Shown: positions 21,586 through 35,739, counted from the stretch's first letter. The stretch: DNA of 64,000 bases from Dryomyza anilis (GCA_951804985.1 OX638131.1:105730464-105794463), one strand, 5' to 3'. Numbers and translations: made by a program. Notes: generated from the sequence alone by a model not told the origin.

Positions 21586-23641
21586 AATATCATAATATCA
21601 TAATATCATAATATCATAATATCATAATATCATAATATCATAATATCATAATATCATAATATCATAATATCATAATATCATAATATCATAATATCATAAT
21701 ATCATAATATCATAATATCATAATATCATAATATCATAATATCATAATATCATAATATCATAATATCATAATATCATAATATCATAATATCATAATATCA
21801 TAATATCATAATATCATAATATCATAATATCATAATATCATAATATCATAATATCATAATATCATAATATCATAATATCATAATATCATAATATCATAAT
21901 ATCATAATATCATAATATCATAATATCATAATATCATAATATCATAATATCATAATATCATAATATCATAATATCATAATATCATAATATCATAATATCA
22001 TAATATCATAATATCATAATATCATAATATCATAATATCATAATATCATAATATCATAATATCATAATATCATAATATCATAATATCATAATATCATAAT
22101 ATCATAATATCATAATATCATAATATCATAATATCATAATATCATAATATCATAATATCATAATATCATAATATCATAATATCATAATATCATAATATCA
22201 TAATATCATAATATCATAATATCATAATATCATAATATCATAATATCATAATATCATAATATCATAATATCATAATATCATAATATCATAATATCATAAT
22301 ATCATAATATCATAATATCATAATATCATAATATCATAATATCATAATATCATAATATCATAATATCATAATATCATAATATCATAATATCATAATATCA
22401 TAATATCATAATATCATAATATCATAATATCATAATATCATAATATCATAATATCATAATATCATAATATCATAATATCATAATATCATAATATCATAAT
22501 ATCATAATATCATAATATCATAATATCATAATATCATAATATCATAATATCATAATATCATAATATCATAATATCATAATATCATAATATCATAATATCA
22601 TAATATCATAATATCATAATATCATAATATCATAATATCATAATATCATAATATCATAATATCATAATATCATAATATCATAATATCATAATATCATAAT
22701 ATCATAATATCATAATATCATAATATCATAATATCATAATATCATAATATCATAATATCATAATATCATAATATCATAATATCATAATATCATAATATCA
22801 TAATATCATAATATCATAATATCATAATATCATAATATCATAATATCATAATATCATAATATCATAATATCATAATATCATAATATCATAATATCATAAT
22901 ATCATAATATCATAATATCATAATATCATAATATCATAATATCATAATATCATAATATCATAATATCATAATATCATAATATCATAATATCATAATATCA
23001 TAATATCATAATATCATAATATCATAATATCATAATATCATAATATCATAATATCATAATATCATAATATCATAATATCATAATATCATAATATCATAAT
23101 ATCATAATATCATAATATCATAATATCATAATATCATAATATCATAATATCATAATATCATAATATCATAATATCATAATATCATAATATCATAATATCA
23201 TAATATCATAATATCATAATATCATAATATCATAATATCATAATATCATAATATCATAATATCATAATATCATAATATCATAATATCATAATATCATAAT
23301 ATCATAATATCATAATATCATAATATCATAATATCATAATATCATAATATCATAATATCATAATATCATAATATCATAATATCATAATATCATAATATCA
23401 TAATATCATAATATCATAATATCATAATATCATAATATCATAATATCATAATATCATAATATCATAATATCATAATATCATAATATCATAATATCATAAT
23501 ATCATAATATCATAATATCATAATATCATAATATCATAATATCATAATATCATAATATCATAATATCATAATATCATAATATCATAATATCATAATATCA
23601 TAATATCATAATATCATAATATCATAATATCATAATATCAT
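21586..23641. repeat. Perfect 8-bp satellite array, (AATATCAT)257
   Basis: The array spans 2056 bp, exactly 257 units of AATATCAT, and I saw no substitution or indel anywhere in it. It starts after CACAATT and ends before AGATATT. The unit has stops in all frames of both strands, so it is non-coding. Such perfection points to very recent expansion, active homogenisation, or an assembly artefact. Confidence 0.98.
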
Positions 23642-24497
23642 AGATATTAATCATAAATCAAAATTTTAAAATTAGTTTGTTTAATTTTAAAAATGTTTCA
23701 TTTTGTGGGTGGGTTTCATTTAATAGTTATTTTTTATAGTTCTACAAATAATCATTTCCGTTGTTTTAATTTTAAATATATGTTAAACTATGTCAGCTTT
23801 TTTCTTTGTACTATTATGCATTTTAGTTGTTGACAAAGTCGTAAAATTTAGGTTTTTATGATTTAGTCAATAATGACTTATGTCGAGATTTAAGACACAT
23901 TTCCGCTGGAAATTAACAAAACCAAACAAAAAAATGTTTTATGATATAGCATATAAATAATTTATGGCAAGAAAAACATTTTTTTTTAAATAATAAAACG
24001 GAAATACAATCAAGAAAAATAGACAATAAAACAATTTACTAATACAGTACAATGTGTTCCAATTACAAGGTTGTCAGTCTGTCAGACCAAATATGCAACT
24101 TGTTTAAATTTATGCATTATAAATTATTATCAATAAATGTTAAAACATATCATTAAAAATGTATAAGGAATTGGTGTATACTATAAAAAATGTATGTATC
24201 ATATTTTTATTTGTGCTAATTAGTTATGATTTATTTATTTTAAAATAATTTATTTTGAATGAGTTTTATGTTAATTTGATAAACAGACATCAACATTTTT
24301 AATCAACAAAAATGTTAGTATTTGAAAAATTGAAGTATTAAATGATTATGAGATTTTTGCTGCAATAATGTAATATTTAATACAATTATTCACAGTTGTA
24401 AGCAAAATAATACTTGCAAAAATTAATAATGATTTGATCACAGATGAATTCAACATTATTTATAAAATAAACTGCAGAAATAAGTAAATGCTGATTA
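23642..24497. other. AT-rich stretch, nothing recognised
   Basis: AT-rich DNA between the satellite and the next element. Confidence 0.45.
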
Positions 24498-25250
24498 CAC
24501 GCAGATAAAAATTTGTTTGCAGCAAACATAATAAAACTGCAATCATAAATTTTATGACTCTAATTGACTTTTACATTTATTTGCAAAATTATACAATTAT
24601 TTCGATAATCATTCCATGATTTATTATAATATAATGTAATTAACATAATATTATAAATTTTAAAATATATATAAGTAACATAATATGTTTAGTTCAAGAT
24701 ATAATGTTTCCCTATGTGCACGGTTATATAATATTTAATTCACTTTATTGTATGTTACTAAATATACAACAATTTTTAGAAATGCATACTAATTAAAACG
24801 CAATATAATTGCCGCAATTATCTTATGAACATTTAGACTCAAATCATTGGGTATAACATATTAAAGATAATAGAAACAAATATCTCTCAAATACGTCACA
24901 CACTGCAATATTGTTATTATGATATCTGTTACTGTGTTAAGTTGGTTAAATTCTTTATTATATATTACATTATTAATTGTAGTAATCATATTGTAATCAC
25001 TGTTATGTTTACTGCAAGTATATTCCATGTTATATATTAATATAATTTATATATTTCCAATATATTGGAAAAAACAAGTTTTTTATGATATCTGTTAGAG
25101 TTTTAAGTTAGGTTAATTCTGTATCATACATTACATTTATAGTTGCGTTAATCATAATTTGTTTTCTGCAATTATATTACATGTTTATTATAAAACATGT
25201 AAAAATTAACATGAAAGTAAAAATTTGTAAATATATCTTTTTCAATGGGT
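24498..25250 (+). mobile_element. CACGCAGATAAAA element, right end uncertain
   Basis: The left end CACGCAGATAAAAATTTG after TA (24496-24497), followed by TTTGCAGCAAACATAATA, matches the family seen at 8690. A possible right end is TTTTTCAATGGG before TA (about 25249), but the inverted match is weak. Interior has two loosely repeated blocks with TGATATCTGTTA (24920, 25086) and no frame. Confidence 0.4.
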
Positions 25251-26339
25251 AATTAATAAATAAATTTTAAGCAAACATATTCGCATTAATTCAATTAAGA
25301 TTATTTTTCATTTTTTTTTGTTGTTTTTATTTATTTGCCGCTCTTTTAAAGCTAATGCTATATCGTGGTGTTTTTAATTTGTTTGTTGACAATCGATCGA
25401 ACGCTAAATAATAACCAGATGTTTTTTTTTGTTTCGTAGTTGTTTTTGTTGAAATAAACTTGGCGGTACTGTTGCCACCAGCCAGCCAGCCACTTGACTT
25501 GAGGAGTGCCTCGAGATGTTGCTGTTGTTGCCGTCGCGTAATTTCTGATAATTTTCTTTGACATGTTAATCGCAGCAATTTGCATGGAAATTTATCATAA
25601 TTTTCATGTAGGTTCAACAACATTTTAACTCAGTAGTTGTATTGGTAAATGTGTTGGTGGTGCTGGTGGTGTTTCTAGTTGTATGTGTTGATTGGCCCAT
25701 GGTCTTCAATGAACTTGCTGCGTTGCAGATGCATATCTCAAAACGTAAAACTACAGGACAAAGATAAAACCAGCGGCCCTGAGACAGCAGAGGTCCAGAG
25801 ACTTGTGATTGGAGGTGCACAAATTGTAGAATGAGGTGAATGGTAAATGGCAGACATAAGATATGCAGATTTTTGCATATCACATATACGAGATCGTCGA
25901 GAAACGAAGGATGCCTCAATCGGTCGATCGTCAAAAGAACCAAGTGGTATTGTGGTGGTGGAGTCTGCGCTTGAAGATCTTTGAGGTAAAAGATTAAAGA
26001 TACGCGTTGATGTTGTTGCTCTTGATGAGCACTGATCGCTAGCTATTGCTGGCATCTGGCGAAGAGCATCAAAGGCTGCTACTACTACTCGCTGCCTGCG
26101 ACAAGACAAGAAAAGGTAACCTGCTACTTTGCATGGAATTTTGAAACGGAAGTGCAAACCTGAACATGTTATTTTTTATTAATATTTGAGGCGTCGCACG
26201 GGGACGAATCTCCTCGTTTACAGTCTTTGACAATTTTATTAACTCCCCATATTGCGTCATTAATTTGGATTGTAACGAGAGTAACCAACACACCATCAAT
26301 TGTAGCTTTCAAGGAACAGAGTGCCTTTCAAATTAAAAA
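25251..26339. other. GC-richer region with overlapping open frames
   Basis: 25320-26330 is clearly more complex than its flanks. On the minus strand, frames at 25738-26157 (139 codons) and 26069-26299 (76 codons) overlap, and another at 25614-25943 overlaps the first. They encode Ser/Thr/Arg-rich sequence with no domain I recognise. GTTGTTGCCG and GTGGTGGTG triplet-like runs are present. It may be an old gene or transposon fragment, or regulatory DNA. Confidence 0.3.
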
Positions 26340-27119
26340 TTAAAAATATTAAAATTTTAATATTTGAAATATTGTTTGTAAAAGAAATGGAAACTGATCA
26401 TTGGATTTTGACAACATGATATGTACTTGAAAATATCATTAACTCAAACCAATTTGTCTATTATTTGAAATAGTCAATACTACAACCTTTTGATTTTTGT
26501 TTATCAGAGGAGTATTTAAAATTTACGACAACTAAAAACTTAATAATTGAACATTCAACTGCATCGCATAATGATTGACTAACAAACTTACTAAATGAAT
26601 GACTGACTGACTGACTGACAGTTGGCGCTGGGTGAATGAATAAATGTAAAGAATGAATTGATAGACTGATTGAATGGCTGACTGCTCGCCACGACTATCA
26701 TTATATATCAACCAGGAAGCAGTCTCGGCAACACTTTTTGTACTACTACTTACTACTACGACTACTTGTTGCAGCAAACCAGGCACTCACTTTCAGTGCA
26801 TTGATTATGATGGTTATTTAGTAGCTGCCATACCGGAAACCTGTGAGTACCGCCAGCCAGCCATGCCACCACACGTATCGCAATGCAAAACCGGCTTTAA
26901 TTGATTTTTCCTCTTGTGGCTTTCGTCGCTTTATTATGATAATAATATTTTTCTGCTTTATGGTTTCTAATGAATTGGTTTTGCATTAGGCATTAATATC
27001 TCGGGCGTAATTAAATTCAGACATTTGCAACGAAATTAGCATAAGTGAATTAAGTTATGATTTACAGACATTTAATGCATTTTTAGTACTACTCGAAAAT
27101 ATGTACAGTATAAGAAAAA
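26340..27119. other. AT-rich with a mixed block and GACT microsatellite
   Basis: 26600-26620 is (GACT)n. 26670-26900 is moderately complex, with a plus frame of 76 codons and a minus frame of 84 codons in the same place; neither is recognisable. Confidence 0.4.
26600..26620. repeat. (GACT)n microsatellite
   Basis: About five GACT units. Confidence 0.85.
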
Positions 27120-29410
27120 AATCTACTTTGAAATAAGAAATATATTTTACACTGAAAATGTTATTTATTACTAAAAACAGAATTTTTAATAAGAAAATAA
27201 ATTTTATACAAAAATTAAATGTTTCAATGAAAATTAAGTTTTAAACTTAAACTCAATTTTTCACTAAAATTTCAATTATCATTCAATTTTTCACTAAACA
27301 TTAATTAATTAATACAAAATCAAATTTTCACAAAAAAAAATTTCAATAAAATTTCAGTTTTCACTAAAATTAAAAATTTCTACTGAAAATTCTATTTTTC
27401 ACTAAAAAAATAAATTTTCACTAAAAATTCAATTTTTCACTAAAAATTCAATTTTTCACTAAAAATTCAATTTTTCACTAAAAATTCAATTTTTCACTAA
27501 AAATTCAATTTTTCACTAAAAATTCAATTTTTCACTAAAAATTCAATTTTTCACTAAAAATTCAATTTTCACTAAAAATTCAATTTTTCACTAAAAATTC
27601 AATTTTTCACTAAAAATTCAATTTTTCACTAAAAATTCAATTTTTCACTAAAAATTCAATTTTTCACTAAAAATTCAATTTTTCACTAAAAATTCAAATT
27701 TTCACTAAAAATTCAATTTTTCACTAAAAATTCAATTTTTCACTAAAAATTCAAATTTTCACTAAAAATTCAATTTTTCACTAAAAATTCAATTTTTCAC
27801 TAAAAATTCAATTTTTCACTAAAAATTCAATTTTTCACTAAAAATTCAATTTTTCACTAAAAATTCAATTTTTCACTAAAAATTCAATTTTTCACTAAAA
27901 ATTCAATTTTTCAATAAAAATTCAATTTTTCACTAAAAATTCAATTTTTCACTAAAAATTCAATTTTTCACTAAAAATTCAATTTTTCACTAAAAATTCA
28001 ATTTTTCACTAAAAATTCAAATTTTCACTAAAAATTCAATTTTTCACTAAAAATTCAATTTTTCACTAAAAATTCAATTTTTCACTAAAAATTCAATTTT
28101 TCACTAAAAATTCAATTTTTCACTAAAAATTCAATTTTTCACTAAAAATTCAATTTTTCACTAAAAATTCAATTTTTCACTAAAAATTCAATTTTTCACT
28201 AAAAATTCAATTTTTCACTAAAAATTCAATTTTTCACTAAAAATTCAATTTTTCACTAAAAATTCAATTTTTCACTAAAAATTTAATTTTTCACTACAAC
28301 TTCAATTTTTCACTAAAAATTCTAATTTTCACTAAAAATTCAGTTTTTCACTAAAAATTCAATTTCTCACTAAGCATTAAATTTTTCATTGCAAGTTAAA
28401 TTTTTCACTAAAAATTCAATTTTTCACTAAAAATTCAATTTTTCACTAAAAATTCAATTTTTCACTAAAAATTCAATTTTTCACTAAAAATTCAATTTTT
28501 CACTAAAAATTCAAATTTTCACTAAAAATTCAATTTTTCACTAAAAATTCAAATTTTCACTAAAAATTCAATTTTTCACTAAAAATTCAATTTTTCACTA
28601 AAAATTCAATTTTTCACTAAAAATTCAATTTTTCACTAAAAATTCAATTTTTCACTAAAAATTCAATTTTTCACTAAAAATTCAATTTTTCACTAAAAAT
28701 TCAATTTTTCACTAAAAATTCAATTTTTCACTAAGAATTCAATTTTTCACTAAAAGTTAAATTTTTCACTAAAAATTAAAATTTTTACTAAAAATAAATT
28801 TTTCACTAAAAACTCTATTTTTCATTATAAAAAATTCAAATTTTCCTTAAATTCAAATTTTCCTTAAATTCAATTTTTCCAAAAAAAAAAATCATTTTTT
28901 CACTAAAATTTCAATTTTTCAATAAAAATTAAAATTTTCACTGGAAATTCAATTTTTCACTAAAAATTTAAATTTTCACTGGAAATTCAATTTTTCACTA
29001 AAAATTAAATTTTTCACAAAAAATTTAAATTTTCTTAAAAATTCAATTTTTCACTAGAAATCAAATTTTTCCAAAAAAAAAAAAAATCAGTTTTCACTAA
29101 ACTTTCAATTTTTCAATAAAAATTAAATTTTTCACTAAAAAAATTCAAATATTCACTAAATATTAAATTTTTCACTACAAATTTAATTTTTCTTAAAAAC
29201 TGCACTAAATTTTAAATTTTTATTAAAAAAATAAATTTTTCACTACATATAAAATTTACATTAAAAATTCATTTTTTTCTTAAAAAAAAAAATAATTTTT
29301 CGTAAAAAATCGATATTAATTAAAATTTGTTTTTTTTTCTAAAAATAATTTTTCCTTTAATTTAATATTTTCACTACAAATTTTATATTTTACAATAATT
29401 TCAATTTTCT
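27120..29410. repeat. 19-bp minisatellite, about 70 clean units with decayed flanks
   Basis: The clean core (about 27418-28755) repeats CACTAAAAATTCAATTTTT. Flanks to 27120 and 29410 hold diverged versions with variable length, and a decayed block (28280-28400) interrupts the core. A shared variant, CAAATTTT for CAATTTTT, recurs at about 27693, 27751, 28018, 28511 and 28549. Unit length 19 shifts frame each time, so no long frame arises. Confidence 0.97.
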
Positions 29411-30450
29411 CTTGGAATTCAAAGTACTATGGAATGTTTCTATTAAATGCTTACATTAAACTAATAATTATTATTTGTTAAGAAGTACGATCAATCAATA
29501 AAAAATATGTCTCTATATTTTAAAAATTAGAAACATTAATGTTTTATTTGCGCACACATGTAGGGGTCTCAAATATGTGGGTTGTTTAAATTCTATACGC
29601 GAACAGCTGTTACCTCATATTAGCAGTATTGACAAAATAGTAGCAAATACTATTTAATACAATACTAATTAGAGTGTGTAAATGGAGGGTAGGTGTTGTT
29701 GAATGAACATGTTAAAAATGTGTTGTAAAAACAAATATATTAAAATGTTTAATAAATCATGTTCGTAAAAAATCACAATTCATTAATAAACACAAAGTCT
29801 GTCCATGAAGCCAGCTACTACCTACAACTAAGAATTTATTTGTTAATACTACTAATTAACATAACTGCATAGTTTTCAGTTGGAAACCTAACATTGGGTG
29901 TTGTGTTAATTAATGGTTTGGCACCAAAGTCGATTGCATTGAGTTCATAGCGACAATGTGCTATTTTGTTGCTGATGTTTTTGCTTATGTGCTGGATGAG
30001 GTTGAGGTTTCTATTATTCATTTTACATTTAACTAATACATATTTCACACATTTGTAAATTTAGAACACTATATGTTCCGCACGTAAGTAAGTAAATTTG
30101 TGTTAATAAGCGAATCTTCAACGAGTTTTTAACAGTACATTAGTTATTATTGGTACTAAATGATTTGTTGTGGTAAATAAAAAATAATATTTTACATTCG
30201 CCAAACTCGACGGAAAAAGATTTTGAAATTTAGAACGAAATATGTGTACATTTTAGTCATCTGCACACGACGACAAATGAAACTCTAATTTTTTTGTTTT
30301 TGTCAACAAAGTCTTAAATGTTATGAAATTTAACATCAATCTGAAGAATGTTTGCATTAAATATCATTTTTATCTGTCCTTGAAAGTCGAATGTACAAAT
30401 ACAAAATTTTCTCCACGTGTATCTATGAATTGAAATTTGTCGATGTGCCT
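29411..30450. other. AT-rich region, no gene called
   Basis: A minus-strand frame at 29836-30048 (70 codons) has a more protein-like composition than most here, but matches nothing I know and has no splice context. Confidence 0.35.
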
Positions 30451-31221
30451 CACACAGAAACATTCGCTTTTGACATGAGTTTGGAAGAACGAAAAAGTTA
30501 GTTGTAGCAAACAACTTAATTCATTAAATGTTCTATAAATTGGTTGGTAGAACTACTATATTCGCTTAGCGCTTGGTATTTTAGCCTATACACACTCCCA
30601 ATAATGCTAAAACCATTCAAAAATCGTTGTACTTAAAACTATAACTCTTTTAGTTTTGACTATATGAACCAACTAAGCGGTTGTCAGAACCTAAGATGTT
30701 AATTGAGCAAATAGATGGTTGGCGCAACAAATCTCTATTGTGTTTGTAGTAGAAATTGTCCCTATCATGGTAGAAATGATTATGATCTGATCATGCTGGT
30801 TTTGAATAAGAAAAAAATGATCAGTTCAATGATCAGTTTCCCGATCTACCGAACTGTTTTTATGTCTTCAGAAAAGTTGCTTTTATATGATGTTTCAAAT
30901 AAAAAAATAAAATCAGTTATATTTAGGCATGAGGTTGGATACATGAAAAAGTTTGTCACAACAGCCAACTTCATTCGCTTAAATCGCATTTTCTACAGAT
31001 TTTTTGACGGAACTGCCATATTCGATTGGCGCTAGAAATAATAGCCAATTCCCAATTGTTCGAAAATTGCACTAATTTGTTCCTAAACTATTCGAAATTA
31101 GTTGTAATCTAAACTACAACTCTTTTAGTATTGACAAATAGAACCTACTAAGCGGTAGAGAGCACCGAATCAGTCGGTTGATCAAAGATTTAGTTGGCGC
31201 AACAAATCTCTATTCTGTGTG
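30451..31221. mobile_element. CACACAGAA element with an internal duplication
   Basis: Nine-base inverted ends CACACAGAA (30451-30459) and TTCTGTGTG (31213-31221) enclose two diverged direct repeats of about 260 bp: 30490-30745 and 30945-31215, both ending GTTGGCGCAACAAATCTCTATT. The right end is related to the left end at 5362. The frame at 30715-31035 falls in the repeat junction and is not credible. No target duplication is visible. Confidence 0.55.
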
Positions 31222-31989
31222 CATTTAAACTCAATTTTTAATTTTTATTATGATATTCATTGTTTGAGGTTATAAAATATTAGTACTTTTAAAAATGTAT
31301 TTGATATTATTAAGAATAAAAAAATTAAATATTTTATATTCAGATAAGAATAATAATTATATATAATGCCTCAAAAAACCTTTAGAATTGATTTAGAATT
31401 ATTGCAGAAAATACTTCTTAAACTTTAGAAAAAATTTAAACGTAAAGAAACTTTATATTGATCTTGAACTTCAAAAATTCTTAATAATATAAAACTTATA
31501 TAAGTACTATAAAATGTCGATGTATCCATCAGCACCCATCAATGCTACGACATATTCTCATCTAACTAACGATCGTTGACAACTAATTGTTTAAGACATT
31601 CCACTGCACATTCCTTCACAACATTCTCAAATATAATCACCCAAGATAAATGTAGTATTTGATGAGATCATTCAATAGTAGTGACAATTATTTGTTATAC
31701 AATGGTCTTTTAAAATTATTGATATAATTATTATTGCAATTGTTGATAGATCGTGGCGACCGACAAATAGTTTAATAATGAGGAAATTTAAAAAAAAAAT
31801 GAAAAATACATAACTATGTCATATAATAAATTCAATAACAACAGTTAACATGTACGGTTTTCTTTGTATCTATTTACGCAGAACAGAAATATGATTGAAT
31901 TTAATTATAAATATTGTTATGTCCAATTAGTATTATTGTAATTATTATAACAGTTTTGATTTTGTAAAACAATAAAGCAAGTCTTGTTA
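31222..31989. other. AT-rich stretch, nothing recognised
   Basis: AT-rich, without a supported feature; 31510-31620 is slightly more complex. Confidence 0.45.
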
Positions 31990-32670
31990 CACGGTAAAAA
32001 ATATTAATTTAAATTTATTCAACTACCAGATTCATTATATTGATTAACAAATGCATTAATACTATGAATATTCTTCAAAAATACTATGAATAATTCATAA
32101 ATACTATGAGACTATCAGACATATAATGAATACATCATAAATACAACAAATATATCATAATAACAATGAATATTCCATAAATATAATGAATACATCATAA
32201 ATACTATGAATTCTTCATACATACTATGAATACTTTAAATAGACAATGAATAATTCATAACTACTATGAATACTCTTCTTCATATATACGGTGAATACAA
32301 CATAAATGCAAAAAATACATTATAAATACTATAAATAAATCATTAATACAATAAATGTATCATAAATACAAAGAATACATTTTAAGTGACATCTTAAGAT
32401 ATTTCAAGTTCTATGAATTCATCATAGATGCTATGAATACTTTTCATAAATACTATAAATACAATGAATGGTATATACTTAATATGAACACTTCATAAAA
32501 TCTTAGAATATAGTTCATAAATACTATGAAGGCATTATAAAAACAATGAATAATTAATAACTACTACAAATACTCTTCATACATACAATGAATACATCAT
32601 CAAAACAATGAATACATCATCATAACAATGAATACATCATAAATACAATAAATTTTTCATAATAAATAAG
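31990..32670. repeat. CATAAATACAATGAATA minisatellite, array 1
   Basis: Starts with ACACGGTAAAAAATATTAA and ACTACCAGATTCATTATATTGA (compare 2314 and 3930), then about 35 degenerate units like CATCATAAATACAATGAATA. The same repeat fills the element at 57125-58720. Confidence 0.8.
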
Positions 32671-33133
32671 TAAAAATTGTGGTTTATTATATCACCACCA
32701 TAATTTTTAGTTAATTTAAGAGTTAATCCTTTAATTGAACATTAATTAATTAGGATAACCACAAATACTTTATAAATTTAAAAATATTTTAGTAATGAAA
32801 TGCTTTTATATTTTGTCTACATCGTAGCTATAGTATAAAAATAAATCAAAACTTAGAAAGTAACGATTAAACCGCAATTTCAAAGTCATGTTAAACACAA
32901 AAGAAAAAAAAAATGTTGATGAAACGATCGCATAATTATTATTATAGGACAAGCGGACAATTTCAGTTGGGTGACCATCGATCTCTACATTGAGCCACAA
33001 CTCATCAGCTGCAAACATCGAGTAACAACGGTCAATCAACCAGTCAGCACACCACTCAGCTCCCTTTCTTCAATGAAACGCACCAGAAGAGTGCGTCCGG
33101 GATTTATGCAACACGTTGTATTGGTTGTTATTG
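32671..33133. other. AT-rich with a short unique block
   Basis: 32950-33130 is of mixed complexity with frames on both strands and no recognisable product. Confidence 0.4.
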
Positions 33134-34077
33134 CACGCAAAAAAAAAACATGATCATTATATTATATTAAAAATGATAATGTATTTATATTTGTGACAAT
33201 CATAATTGTTAAAAAATATAGAGAACGCATCATAATGGACTCAATCATATTTAGAGATTTTTAACAAATGTCAAACAATGTAATTGCATGAATTATAGTA
33301 TTAGAAATAATCATATTATTGTTACGACAAGCATATATTCTTCACGAAGAGAAATATTCTCATAAATCATGTATAATACGCATGCATTTTGCAAAAAGTA
33401 ATCATGATATTCAGTCAAGAATAAGTAAACATAATTATTTGGTATTTATTCATAATATATGATTATAGTAAATATCAATTATTATAATTAATTGAATAAA
33501 ATCATGTGTATGTTTACTTATGTTTTATGTACAATATATTCAAAAGTCCTTTTGAATATATTATACGTTTAATGTTTTATTATTCATACTTCATGATTAA
33601 AATTTCATACATTATGCCAAATAAACGTAGCTTCTAGATGGAAAAACAAAATCAATTATGAAGAACATAGTGAAAAATGTCGTATTTGAAAATGTAATAA
33701 GTCAGTAGACAAAAGACAGGAATATTACAACAAAAAAAAAGGAAAAAATACTTAACTTCAAATCATATTTCTGTTAAATTTCATAATTCTTATGAATAAA
33801 AATTCATAAGTTATGAATAAATATTAATAATTTCGGTTTTTATGATTAATAATAAAATTTGTAAAATTAATAAAGTCTATTCATGATAAATACATATCGA
33901 TTTATAATTTTTTATTCATGAATTTTGCATTTTTGTAGTATTATACATAATTCATGAATATAATTCATAAATAAAAGAATGTGAAAAATACATGTTTTAT
34001 GAACGTCTTATTTAAAAATATTTGTATAATATTTGTCAGTATCAAAATTCTGTCACAATCATATTGTTCTCTGTGTG
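33134..34077. mobile_element. AT-rich inverted-repeat element, copy 1
   Basis: The left end CACGCAAAAAAAAAAC and the right end TTGTTCTCTGTGTG (34064-34077, followed by TA) resemble the CAC-CAGA-AAA ends of the 8690 family. The interior (for example ATTCTCATAAATCATGTAT, AGAATAAGTAAACATAA, ATGTTTACTTATGTTTTATGT) matches the inverse of 36828-37700. Confidence 0.6.
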
Positions 34078-35570
34078 TACTGACTGTGCTCTTTGTATTC
34101 CCCCCCCGAACAGAGTCTGAGGTTTCTTTAAGAGGTTTTTGTTGAGAGCTTTCTTTAGAGGTTTTTCTTCTGGTGAATTCTGCGGCTGCGACATTAGACA
34201 ACGTTCGAAAGGATCAGGCGTGCACACCAGTTGTCATGTTTGTCGCGTTATTGACAACATGTTGCTCATGTCAAGGCAGCGAGCGCATTGTCGGTTTTTC
34301 TTACCGGTTGCCAGTTGCTCTGCCATGTACCATGTACCCTGTGCTTTGTTCTTTTTTCCACAGTACCCTGTTATTTGCCGGTTGTATAGGCTGACAGTGT
34401 GCAGATTTTTGTCATGTTAATCTGCTGTAGCGCCTTGATTGATCGTCAACCGTCGAGAATTGCGGTATCTCGGTGTGGTCCGACACCGTTATTATGCTTT
34501 GATGAAATATGTTTTGTAATTTATTTTTTGTATTGCGTAGAAAAATTTAAATTAAATGCCACGGCAGGCATTCTTGCTGAGTAGCTGATCAGAATATGAC
34601 ACGATCATTTGAGGTAACCACTACAACCAAAAATAAAAAAAATAGCTAATCTAAAATCCAACTGCTGGCAAAACAAGTGGGCCGGGACAAGTGTAGAAAA
34701 GCAAAAAATTTGCACAGAAGTGAACTCAACTTGAACTCAAAAACCTTAGTGATTTTCTGGCGCAAGATCATTCGTTTTAATGTTGAAACTGCGAACAGTC
34801 TGGCTCGGTGTACACTTGATGTGATCACTGACAATTCGTTTTTATGTTTTATTTAAATTGTCAGTGGAACGCGGCGCGTGCGATTGCAATCATTATGTTT
34901 TATTATATGGCAAGACATACTGCGCTGTTCATATAATAAATTAGAATGATATTTATGTAAGCTGATACGGGTTCTAATATAATTGCCATATGTTGATTAT
35001 AAGAATAACACTACAAAGAAAAATGACAAGGCAAAGAATAATATGTTCAAAGCTAACATAAAACAAACATTAAAAATTATAAATCTTTATGGTCATCTAT
35101 AGATGAGATCAACTGCAACAAATTAAATATTAAAATAGACATAATTTTAATCATGTTCTAAATTAAATACTAAAATTCTAAATTCGCACCCGTTCAGTGA
35201 AATTGATACCCGACAAACTTTCAAAAGTCGTTAGCAGACAATTTCTTTTCACATTAAGATGAAAATGATAAGTATTACGAATGCATATTGAACATCTTTA
35301 CAACGTTGAAGTTATACACAAGAATCAACATTTGCATAGACAAATATTAAGTTTTTTTGTTATGACGATCATATCTTTGTTTAGAAAACGTTTGCTAATT
35401 GGCAAATATCATAAATTTGTCAATTTAACCAAACTACCATAATTTATCGATCATTTCACTTGCAAAATACAGCATTGAACAGCAAATGCTCAAAAAATCA
35501 TATGCAATATTAGCATTTCGTAAAGAAAGTGTGTTTCTCCATAAGAAATCGAAACTTGAACGAGTCTCAA
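34078..35570. other. Mixed-complexity then AT-rich region
   Basis: 34080-34480 is GC-richer with a run of eight C at 34101 and frames on both strands without recognisable products. 34620-34860 is moderately complex. 34860-35560 is mostly AT-rich. No exon could be defended. Confidence 0.4.
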
Positions 35571-35571
35571 A

Positions 35572-35585
35572 ATGGCTGGAATAGT
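35572..35585 (+). other. Weak candidate start codon plus splice donor
   Basis: CTCAAAATGGCTGG is a good fly start context, and GTGAGT (35586-35591) is a consensus donor after only 14 coding bases (M-A-G-I). Without transcript evidence this is a bare pattern match near the GC-rich stretch at 35740-35960. Confidence 0.12.
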
Positions 35586-35739
35586 GTGAGTGATACTGGT
35601 ACGGTACACAGTAGCATTTTTAACTATTTGTCTATGCGTGCAAATGTCGTCGTGCTTAATTAATTAAATTTACTACGTAAATTCATGTTAACAAGGAAGT
35701 GATCGTGCTGATAGTACCAATGTTGGATGCTAGTAAGTT

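Noticed and set aside
21586..23641. CRISPR array
   Set aside because: It is an 8-bp tandem repeat without spacers in eukaryotic DNA.
25738..26157. hAT-type transposase fragment suggested by a SFDDRPIEASF phrase
   Set aside because: The resemblance to the SFVDRP motif is short, and no BED finger, catalytic or dimerisation region could be found around it.
34299..34395. A minus-strand exon ending at a GTAAGAAAA donor (34300)
   Set aside because: No pyrimidine-rich acceptor precedes it, and the candidate coding block has no recognisable peptide.
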